Assembly (NCBI GenBank): GCA_050260775.1 | Contig: JBLNCP010000005.1 | Span: forward strand, 7,722 to 71,721 | Source of the DNA: CALABS01 sp050260775 | GTDB lineage: Bacteria > Pseudomonadota > Alphaproteobacteria > Rhodospirillales > Magnetospirillaceae | DNA: 64,000 nucleotides | Reading direction: 5' to 3' | In this document: piece by piece, positions 54,399 through 63,900 of the stretch | How positions within the stretch are numbered: the stretch's first letter is position 1 | Layout of the letters: every line of letters starts with the position of its first letter | Translations under genes and position numbers: made by a program | Notes under the pieces: generated by a model | Told to the model about the DNA's origin: nothing | Seen by the model: only the letters and a program-made list of their open reading frames with translations | The model's database searches: none

Positions 54399-55913
54399 AT
54401 GACCGTCCTTCCCGAGTTCACCGCGTTCCGCGCCAACTACGACGCCGGCAAGCCCCAGGTCGTCTGGCGCACCCTGGTCGCCGACCTGGAGACCCCGGTT
54501 TCCGCCTACCTCAAGCTGGCCAACGGCCAGCCCTACGCCTTCCTGCTGGAATCGGTCGAAGGCGGCGCCGTGCGCGGGCGCTACTCGGTGCTGGGCCTGA
54601 AGCCCGACCTGATCTGGAAGTGCGAGGGCAACCAGGCCTGGATCAATCGCAACGTACGGGCCGGCTCCGGCGCGTTCGAGCCCTGTCCGGTCGCGGCGGA
54701 CAAGGGGACGATGGCGTCGCTGCGCGCGCTGATCGCCGAATCCCAGGTCGAGATCCCGCCGAGCCTGCCGCCGATGTCGGCCGGACTGATCGGCTATATG
54801 GGCTACGACATGATCCGGCTGATCGAGCGGCTGCCGGACAACAATCCCGACGAGATCGGCGTGCCGGACGGCATGTTCATGCGCCCGACCGTGATGGCGG
54901 TGTTCGACAACGTCAACGGCACCCTCACGGCTGTAGTGCCGGTGTGGCCGCGCCCGGGCCTCGACGCCCAGGCGGCGTTCGACCTCGCCAGCGAGCGGCT
55001 CGAACACGTGGTCGAGGCGCTGGAGAGCCCCCTGCCCATCCCCGAATTCGACCGCAGCGAGCACGCGCCGATCCCGGTTCCCGACGTGTCGCAGGCCGAA
55101 TACTGCCGCATGGTGGAGAGGGCCAAGGAGTACATCGCCGCGGGCGACATCTTCCAGGTGGTGCTGTCGCAGCGCCTTTCGGTGCCGTTCAAGCTGCCGC
55201 CCTTCTCGCTCTACCGCGCGCTGCGGCGGATGAATCCCAGCCCGTTCCTGTTCTACCTCAATTTCGGCGGCTTCCAGCTGGTGGGCTCCAGCCCCGAGAT
55301 CCTGGTGCGTTTGCGCGACGGCGAGGTCACCATCCGCCCCATCGCCGGCACCCGGCGGCGCGGCCTCACCCCCGCCGAGGACGAGGCGCTGGCGGCCGAC
55401 CTGCTGGCCGATCCCAAGGAACTGGCCGAGCACCTGATGCTGCTCGACCTCGGCCGCAACGACGTCGGCCGCGTCGCCGAGATCGGCACGGTCGAGGTGA
55501 CCAAGAAGATGATCGTCGAGTACTACTCGCACGTCATGCACATCGTCTCCAACGTCGAGGGCCGCATCCGTCCGGATTGCGACGCCATGGACGCGCTGAT
55601 GGCCGGCTTCCCGGCCGGCACCGTGTCGGGCGCCCCCAAGATCCGGGCCATGGAAATCATCGACGAGCTCGAGACCAAGCGCCGCAGCTTCTACGCCGGC
55701 TGCATCGGCTACATCGGCGGCAACGGCAACATGGACACCTGCATCGCGCTCCGCACCACCCTGGTCAAGGACGGCATCATGTACGTCCAGGCCGGCGCCG
55801 GCATCGTCGCCGACTCGGTGCCCGAGAGCGAGCACGAGGAATGCCTGAACAAGGCCCGGGCCCTGATCCGGGCCGCCGAGGACGCGCTGGACTACACGCT
55901 GGTCAAGCAGTAG
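54399..55913 (+). CDS. trpE: Anthranilate synthase component I
   Basis: TrpE makes anthranilate from chorismate, the first step to tryptophan. The 504-aa protein has an N-terminal ADP-fold region with the YAFLLESVEGG and GRYSVLG segments. The chorismate-utilising domain includes AGDIFQVVLSQRLSVPF, VGSSPEILVRLRDGEVTIRP, PIAGTRRRG, ELAEHLMLLDLGRNDVGRVA and AGTVSGAPKIRAMEII. It is not fused to TrpG, and no trpG is in view downstream. It follows the PpiD-like gene by 2 bp, a conserved order in many alphaproteobacteria. Confidence 0.98.
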   Translation: MTVLPEFTAFRANYDAGKPQVVWRTLVADLETPVSAYLKLANGQPYAFLLESVEGGAVRGRYSVLGLKPDLIWKCEGNQAWINRNVRAGSGAFEPCPVAADKGTMASLRALIAESQVEIPPSLPPMSAGLIGYMGYDMIRLIERLPDNNPDEIGVPDGMFMRPTVMAVFDNVNGTLTAVVPVWPRPGLDAQAAFDLASERLEHVVEALESPLPIPEFDRSEHAPIPVPDVSQAEYCRMVERAKEYIAAGDIFQVVLSQRLSVPFKLPPFSLYRALRRMNPSPFLFYLNFGGFQLVGSSPEILVRLRDGEVTIRPIAGTRRRGLTPAEDEALAADLLADPKELAEHLMLLDLGRNDVGRVAEIGTVEVTKKMIVEYYSHVMHIVSNVEGRIRPDCDAMDALMAGFPAGTVSGAPKIRAMEIIDELETKRRSFYAGCIGYIGGNGNMDTCIALRTTLVKDGIMYVQAGAGIVADSVPESEHEECLNKARALIRAAEDALDYTLVKQ

Positions 55914-55923
55914 AGACCACCGC

Positions 55924-55948
55924 CCTGGCCGGGCTGGGCCCGGCCAGG
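55924..55948. terminator. Strong hairpin between convergent trpE and HMA genes
   Basis: CCTGGCCGGGC (55924-55934) pairs perfectly with GCCCGGCCAGG (55938-55948) around a 3-base loop, 11 bases after the trpE stop and 22 bases from the HMA stop. It probably serves both directions. No T-run. Confidence 0.6.
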
Positions 55949-55970
55949 ACGGCAGACATGGTCGGGGACC

Positions 55971-56171
55971 TCAGGCCGCCCCGCCGAAGGTGAAGCCGGC
56001 GTCGTCGACCGCCTTCCTGACCTGCTGCTCGCTGGCCCCGTCGACGGTGACCGCGGCGGCGGCGAGGTCGACGGTGACCTTGGCCTCCGGGGCTTCCGCC
56101 TTGATGGCGTTCTCCACCGCGCGGGCGCACCCGCCGCAGGTCATCCCGGTCACGCGATATGCTTCAGCCAT
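55971..56171 (-). CDS. Heavy-metal-associated (CopZ-like) metallochaperone
   Basis: The 66-aa protein is a single HMA domain with the metal site VTGMTCGGCARAVENAI (Cys12, Cys15), then VTVDLAAAAVTVDG and a final AGFTFGG. It would carry copper(I) or a similar thiophilic ion in the cytosol. AGGAGG lies 5 bases before ATG 56171. No P-type ATPase is adjacent, so its partner is elsewhere. Confidence 0.93.
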   Translation of the reverse strand: MAEAYRVTGMTCGGCARAVENAIKAEAPEAKVTVDLAAAAVTVDGASEQQVRKAVDDAGFTFGGAA

Positions 56172-56225
56172 GGCAACCTCCTGGTTCATGTCGGGGGGAG
56201 TGTGAACCTTCCCGCCGCGGGAAGG

Positions 56226-57356
56226 TCAAGTGCCGTTGCCCTCGCCCGCCGCCTGCTGCCGCTTGACGATGGCGGTCAGGGGCACGAGCACGAAGCCGTG
56301 GGCCTCGAGCGTCGGCAGCCACGCCGACAGCGCCTCGATGGTGGCGTCGTGGGGGTGGCCGATGGCGATGGCGGCGCCGTGCTTGCGGGCATAGGCCTCC
56401 ACCTTGGCCAGCTGGGCCTTGACCGCCGCGACCGACTGCTCGTTGTCGATGAAGACGTTGCGGGCGGCGAAGGGGACGCCGGCGCGGCGGGCCGCTTCGG
56501 GGGCGACGCTCTTGTCGGTGGTCACCGAATCGAGGAACAGCAGGCCGCGGCGGCGCAGTTCCTCCATCACCACCCGCATGCCGGCCGCATCGGCGGTGAA
56601 GCGGCTGCCCATGTGGTTGTTGACGCCGACGAAGCCCTCAAAGCGATTAAGCCCCCAGTTCAGGCGTCGGCGGATCTCCTCCGAGGAAAGGCCGACCTCC
56701 AGGACATCCGGGCCGGGGTCGTAGGCCTCGCCTTGCGGCTGCATCGGCACGTGCAGCATGAGTTCATGGCCGCGCTGGCGCGCGGCGGCCGTCTCGTGCT
56801 CCAGGTCCTCGGCGTAGGTCATGAACGCCAGGGTCAGCGGCGCCCGCAGCGCGAGGGTGCGGACGCTGCGCTTCTTGTCCACCCCCATGTCGTCCAGCAC
56901 CACCGCGATCATCGGTTGCCCGGCGGTGCGGGGAGCCGCCACGGCGAACCGCCGCCAGGCCGGCGTGTCGGGAGTGGCGGGACTGACCGGCGGCTGCGGC
57001 AGGATCAACGGCACCGATGCTTCCTGCACCTGGGGGGGCGGGTCCTCCTGGCCCTCGGGGCGATAGCCGTCGTCGGCGGCGCCGCCGGGACGGGGCAATG
57101 GCATCGGCGCGATCGGGCGAAAGCGGTCGTCGGCGGCGACCGCGGCGACATCCTCATGGCGGGCGGGGCGATCGAGCGACTCCGCCGGAATGGTCGCCGG
57201 GGGCTTGGACGGCCCGGTGGCGACCAAGCCGATCCCGACGCCAAGGCCGACGCCGACGAGCAGCACCGCGCCCATCAAGGCCGGGACTGCCACCGGGTGA
57301 TCCTTCAGCCCCTTCTTCGGCGTGGTCAACATGCGCCTGATATCGCGCCGGGACAC
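56226..57356 (-). CDS. Divergent polysaccharide deacetylase family protein
   Basis: The 376-aa protein has one N-terminal TM segment (about 23-45), a Pro-rich periplasmic linker (about 46-130) and a divergent NodB-like deacetylase domain (DUF610). Landmarks are MIAVVLDDMGVDKK, MLHVPMQP, VGVNNHMGSRFTA, LLFLDSVTT and AIAIGHPHDATIEALSAWLP. It may act on peptidoglycan or another glycan; the family is little studied. GTG 57356 is chosen for its AGGAGG site 5 bases upstream; ATG 57332 is a weaker choice. In many alphaproteobacteria this gene follows a CtpA-type peptidase, not seen here. Confidence 0.88.
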   Translation of the reverse strand: MSRRDIRRMLTTPKKGLKDHPVAVPALMGAVLLVGVGLGVGIGLVATGPSKPPATIPAESLDRPARHEDVAAVAADDRFRPIAPMPLPRPGGAADDGYRPEGQEDPPPQVQEASVPLILPQPPVSPATPDTPAWRRFAVAAPRTAGQPMIAVVLDDMGVDKKRSVRTLALRAPLTLAFMTYAEDLEHETAAARQRGHELMLHVPMQPQGEAYDPGPDVLEVGLSSEEIRRRLNWGLNRFEGFVGVNNHMGSRFTADAAGMRVVMEELRRRGLLFLDSVTTDKSVAPEAARRAGVPFAARNVFIDNEQSVAAVKAQLAKVEAYARKHGAAIAIGHPHDATIEALSAWLPTLEAHGFVLVPLTAIVKRQQAAGEGNGT

Positions 57357-57923
57357 GCAACCTCCTCTGTCAGCCGCCGCGGTTATATCGTGTGGATAAT
57401 GCGGAAGGAAGTGGGGGTCCGAAAAAGCTGATTCACCACAAACGCGCCGGTAGAAAGCGACACGCACAGCACAGAATAAGGCCGATGCACAGCCACTAAA
57501 ATGACACAAAGACAATCAAGATGAGATAATCGTTAAAATTCTATAAAGGCTCAAAACTGGCGATAAAAAGCGCCTGGAAAATTAAATACCGCGCACACTG
57601 GAAATATACACCCAGGTAAACGCAACCATATTCCGGACCGTTTATTGTTGCGATTGCGTGGCGACTAGGGTCCCCACCCCAGAAGGTCTACTCATTATCG
57701 TGAGACCTACGCCAACACGCGCGATTGCAGTTGAAAAATCCGCGCAGACGTGGTAGCCGTTATCTCTATGTGGGGTAGTCGGTTAGCAGAATAGCACGAC
57801 CGTGCCACCACTTGCCTGCTCGCAGGGACCGGACCCCCCAGATATGGGGCGCTCGGGCCTCGGGGGCATATGCCAGGGCAGAATTCCGTGGCTCGTCTTG
57901 AGGCCTGAAGTGAGGGGGGTTCT
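57357..57923. other. AT-richer intergenic region before the giant repeat gene
   Basis: No gene is evident in these 567 bp. The part at 57440-57660 is distinctly AT-rich for this genome. AGGTCT (57684-57689) and AGACCT (57703-57708) form an inverted repeat, and ATATG (57842) with CATAT (57867) another. It must contain the promoters of the deacetylase gene and of the repeat gene; GAGGGGGG precedes the latter's ATG. A small RNA cannot be excluded. Confidence 0.5.
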
Positions 57924-60900
57924 ATGACCGTTTATACCGGCACCGCGTCGAACGACACGTACACACTTGACACGGCCAACGCGGTCGACGTCGATCTGGG
58001 CAATCAGACCGACACCCTCAAGATTGCGGGCACCGCCGCGATCAACATCACGGTCTCCAACGTCGAGACGATCATCGGCAATGCCGGCGACGAGACCATC
58101 ACCCTTGGAACCGCGTGCACCAGCGGAAACATCAACCTCGGCGCCGGCACCGACGTGCTGACCCTCGCCAACGGGACGAACACCCTCGTCGTCTCGAACG
58201 TCGAGACCGTCATCGGTAACGCGGGCGCGGACACGCTTACCCTCAGCGCGGCCCAGACCACCGGCACCATCGACCTCGGCGACGGCATCGACAAGCTGAC
58301 GCTGGCCAACGTCACCAACACCTTCACCGTCAGCAACGTCGAGACCCTCACCGGCGGCACGGGCGCGGACACCATCACCCTCGGCGCGGCCCAGGGCTCG
58401 GGCAAGATCGACCTTCTTGGCGGCGTCGACCGCCTGAACCTCGCGGATGGCGGCAACACGCTCACCGTCACCAACGTCGAGTGCGTGGTCGGTGGCAGCG
58501 GCACCGACGTGGTCACCCTCGGGACCGGCAACAACACCACCTCGGTGACCGGCGTCGAGACCATCATCAGCGGGACCGGCAACGATTCGATCACCTTGAG
58601 CACGGCCGCCACCGGCGTCTCGGTCGACCTCGGCTCCAGCAGCGATACCCTGACCCTTGCCGCCGGCACCAACAGCCTCTCCGTGTCCGGCGTCGAGACG
58701 ATCGTCGGTAAGGGCGGCGACGACACGATCACGCTGACCAATGTGGCGGGATCATCCAGCAATACGACCATCGACCTCGGCAATGGCACCGACGTGCTGA
58801 ACCTCGCCAATGGGGCCAACACGCTGGTCGCCAAGAACGTCGAGACCATCATGGGCAACGACGGCGCCGACACCCTCACCCTGGGCGCGGCCCAGTCGAG
58901 CGGCACCATCGATCTTGGCAACGGCACCGACAAGCTGAATCTGACCGCCGGCCAGGCTTACACCCTGACCGTCACCAATGTTGAATCGATTACCGGCAAC
59001 ACCGGCAACGAGACCATCACCCTGGGTGCTGTTCAGACGAGCGGCAAGATCGACCTCGGCGCCGGCACCGACAAGCTGACCCTCGCCGACGGCGGCGACA
59101 ATACGCTGTCGGTCGCCAACGTCGAGAGCGTGGTGGGCGGCGACGCCAACGACGCCATCACCTTCACCTCGGCCGCCAACGCCTCCGTTGCGGACGTGGA
59201 GACCATCATCGGTAGTGGAAGCGATGACATCGTCGCCCTGACCGCGGCCATGACCGGCGGCACGGTCAGCCTGGCCGGCGGCGCCGACACCCTGGTTCTG
59301 GGCAATTTCACCAATTCCCTGACGGTGGCCGGCGTCGAAACCGTGATCGGCAAGGGGGGCACCGACGTCGTCACCCTCTCCAACGCGGCCAACACGCTGA
59401 CCGTCTCCAACATCGACACGGTGCTGGGCAACGATCAGGCGGATACCGTTACCCTGGCGGCCGGCCAGACTGGCGTCACACTGGATCTCGGCAACGGCAC
59501 CGACAAGGTGCTGCTCGGCAGCGGCACCAACAACATCACCGTTGCCAACGTCGAGAACGTCACCACCTCCGCCAATGCGACCGGTACTGACACGGTCACC
59601 ATCTCCACCCAGATGAGCAGCGGCTCGGTCGACCTTGGTGCCGGCAGCGACAAGCTGATCCTCGCCGACGGCGGCGACAACACGCTGTCGGTCGCCAACG
59701 TCGAGAGCGTGGTGGGCGGCGACGCCAACGACGCCATCACCTTCACCTCGGCCGCCAACGCCTCCGTGGCGGACGTGGAGACCGTCATCGGCGGCAGTGG
59801 CAGCGACGTCATCACCCTGACCGCGGCCATGACCGACGGCACGGTCAGCCTGGCCGGCGGCGCCGACACCCTGATCCTGGGCAATTTCACAAATTCCCTG
59901 ACGGTGGCCTGTGTCGAAACCGTGATCGGCAAGGGAGGTGACGATACCGTCACGTTCAGTGCCGCGCCGCCCTCCGGGTCGACCATCGACCTTGGCGCCG
60001 GCACCGACATTGTCAACCTGGCCAATGCTGCCAGCACGCTGACCGTCGCCAACGTCGAGACCGTGCTGGGCAACGAGCAGGCGGATACCATCACCCTGGC
60101 GGCCAGCCAGACCGGCGTCACGCTGGACCTCGGCAACGGCACCGACAAGGTCCTGCTGGGAAGCGGCACCAACAACGTCACCCTTGCCAATGTCGAAGCC
60201 GTCTACGGCGCCGCCAACGCGACCGGCGCCGACACGGTCACCGTTTCCACCCAGTTGGTGAGCGGCGCCACCATCGACCTTGGCGCCGGCAATGACAGCC
60301 TGACCCTCTCGGGCGTCGACAACACCGCCAAGGTCTACAATGTCGAGACCCTGGTCGGCGGCACCGGCGACGACAACATCACGCTGGGCAACGCCATCAA
60401 GAACGCCAAGATCGACCTCGGCGCCGGCAACGATACGGTCACGCTGGCCAGCGGCGACAACACGCTGACCATTTCCAACGTCGAAACGATCACGGGCGGC
60501 AGCTCGGGCAACGACGTCATCACCCTGGGCTCCAACGCATCGGACGTCACCGTCAATCTGGGTGGCGGCACCAGCGACCGCCTCATCCTTGCCAATGGCG
60601 GCATGACGGTCACCGTCGCCAATGTGGAGTTCGTCGTCGGCGGCAATGGCACCGACGTGGTCATCCTGGCCAACCAGGGCAACACGCTGACCGTTTCCAA
60701 CGTGGAAACCGTGCTCGGCAACGAGTTGGCCGACGTTCTGACCCTCGGTAGCGTCGCCGCCTCCGGCACCAGCGTCGACCTCGGCAACGGCACCGACAAG
60801 CTGGTCCTGGCCAACGGCGCCAACACCATTTCCATTGCCAACGTCGAGACCGTCACCGGTGGCACCGGCAACGACGCGGTCACCGTCACCACCGATTTCA

Positions 60901-63900
60901 CATCGGGCAAGATCGACCTCGGCACGGGCACCGACACCCTGGTGCTGTCGAGCGGCGACAACACCCTCTCGGTTGCCAACGTCGAGACCCTCACGGGCGG
61001 CGCCGGCAACGACGACATCACCATGACCACGGCTGCCAATGGTGCGATCGACCTGGGCGGTGGCGTCAACACCCTGCGCCTGGGCACCGGCAGCAACCGC
61101 CTGACCATCGCCAACGTCGACAGCATCGTCGGCTGCTCGGGCGACGACGCGATCACCCTGCAGACGACCGCCAGCAACCTGTCCATCAACCTGGGCAGCG
61201 GCAATGACGCCCTGACTCTGTCCAACGGCGACAACGTCTTGACCGCCTGCGCCATCGAGACGCTCGTCGGCGGCTCGGGGAACGACACCATCACCCTGGG
61301 GGGGGCCGCGGGTAATGCGTCCACGCCCTTCACCGTCAACCTGGGCGCCGGCACCGACGTTCTGACCCTGGCCAACGCCACCAACAATCTCGTGGTTTCC
61401 AACGTCGAGACCGTGACCGGCGACGACGGCGCCGATTCCATCACCCTGGGAGCCAGCCAGGCCGGCGTGAGCCTGGATCTGGGCAACAGTACCGACAAGC
61501 TGACCCTGGGCAACGGCGTCAACAACGTCACCGTCGCCAACGTCGAGAGCATCACCGGCATCGGCGGCAACGACACCGTCACCGTCACCACCGACTTCAC
61601 CAGCACCAGCCAGTCCGTCGATCTCGGATCCGGCACCGACACCCTGATTCTGTCGAGTGGCGACAACACCTTGAAGGTGGCCAACGTCGAGCGCGTGATC
61701 GCCGACGCCGGCAACGATACCCTCGTGCTCTCGAACACCACTGCCAACGCCAGCTTCGAGCTGGGCGGCGGCAACGATTCGATCACGCTGAACGCCTCTG
61801 GCGGCAGCCTGACCATCGCCAACGCCGAGACCATCACCGGCGGCGCCGGCAACGACGTGGTCACCCTTGGCGTCAATACGGCCGATGCGATCATCGACCT
61901 GAAGGGTGGCAACAATCGTCTGATCCTGGCCAATGGCGACAACACCCTTTCGGTCGCCAACGTCCAAACGATTACCGGCAATGCCGGCAACGACACCATC
62001 ACCTTCACTGCCGCGGCCGCCAACGGGAGCTCGGTCGACCTCGGCGCCGGTACCGACGTCATCCAGCTTGGCAACTTCACCAACACGCTGACCATCGCCA
62101 ACGTCGAGACCGTGCTCGGTAACGAAGGGGCGGATACCGTCACCCTCGCCCCCGGCAGCACCACCGCGGTCGACCTCGGCAACGGCAGCGACAAGCTGAT
62201 CCTCGGCACCGGCAACAACACCCTGACGGTTTCCAACGTCGAGACCATCACCGGCAATTCGGGCGCCGATGCCATCACCCTCGGCACCGTCGTCACCAGC
62301 GGGTCCATCGAGCTCGGCGCCGGCAACGACGTCCTGACTCTGGCCAATGGCGACAACACCCTGACCGTGGCCAACGTCGAGACCGTCATCGGCGATGCCG
62401 GCAACGACGCCATCACCCTGTCCAACGGGGTCGCGACCGGGCGCTTCGACCTGGGCGACGGCAACGACACCCTGACGCTGGGCAATGGCACCAATGGCGT
62501 GACCGTCGCCAACGTCGAGACCCTCTACGGCAATGCTGGCAACGACACGGTCACCCTGACCACCGTGCTGACCAACGCCACCGTCGACCTCAAGGCCGGC
62601 ACCGACAAGATCACGCTGGCCAACGGCGACAACATCGTCACAATCGCCAATGCCGAGACGGTGATCGGCGGCACCGGCAACGACAACGTCACGCTGACCG
62701 GCACGCTGGCCAACGGCCTGGTCGACCTGGGCGACGGCGACGACACCCTGACGCTCGGGAACGGCAGCAGCATCTCGCTGACCATCGCCAACGTCGAGAC
62801 CCTGAACCTGGGCTCGGGCAACGACACCATCAACCTCAAGGCGGCGCTCACCAACGCCGCCTACGACCTGATGGGCGGCACCGACACCCTGGTCCTGGCC
62901 AACGGCACCAACGCCATCACCGCCACCAACGTCGAGGTGGTGCTGGGCAACGCCGGCAACGACGCCATCACGCTGGGCGGCAATCTCAGCAGCGGCACCA
63001 TGGACCTGAAGGGTGGCACCGACACCCTGATCCTGGCCAACGGCGACAACACGCTGACCGTCGCCAACGTCGAGACCATCACCGGCAACGACGGCAATGA
63101 CGCCATCACCCTGTCCTCGGTCCCGGCCAACGCCGTCATCGATCTCGGCAACGGCAACGACACCGTCACCCTGTCCAACGCCCCGACCGGCACCCTGACC
63201 CTGACCAATGTCGAGACGGTCATCGGCAGCGCCAATGCGGATATCGTCCGCCTCGCCACGAATCTGTCCTCGGGTTCGATCGACCTCGGCAACGGCAGCG
63301 ACAAGCTGACGCTGGCCACCGGCGACAACACCCTCACCGTCAGCAACGTCGAGACCATCACCGGCAACACCGGCAATGACGCGCTCACCCTCGGACGCGT
63401 GCTCAGCAATGGCGTCATCGACCTGGGCGCCGGCGAGGACACCCTGGCACTGGCCAACGGCACCAACACCCTCGCCGTCGCCAACGTCGAGACCGTGATC
63501 GGCGGCACCGGCAACGACGCCATCACCCTGTCGAACGGCGCCAACACGCTGACCGTCACCGATGTCGAGACCATCACCGGCAATGCCGGCAACGACACCA
63601 TCACGCTCGGCAACGTCATCGCCAACGGCGTGGTCAGCCTCGGCAACGGCACCGACGTGCTGACGCTGGCCAACGGCACCAACAGCGTGACGGTGACCGG
63701 CGTCGAATCCGTGGTCGGCAACGCCGGCAACGACGCCATCACCCTGGGTGCGGCGGGCACCGTTTCGGTCACCGACGTGGAAACCGTCGTCGGCAGCGCC
63801 AATGCCGACACCATTGTGCTGACCACCTCGGGCACCGGCACCATCGACCTGAAGGGCGGCAACGACGCCCTGACTCTGTCCAACACCGGCGACTTCACGC

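Noticed and set aside
57924..58200. Signal peptide at the start of the giant protein
   Set aside because: The first 40 residues are polar repeat sequence with no hydrophobic core, so Sec export is unlikely.
58752..61967. 1,071-codon minus-strand frame opposite the giant repeat gene
   Set aside because: It simply mirrors the repeats (VGDGQ- and VVAGA-type runs). The plus strand has the start codon, the ribosome site and the RTX-like motif. Another set of minus-strand frames stays in one constant register against the plus frame, which supports the plus frame as uninterrupted.
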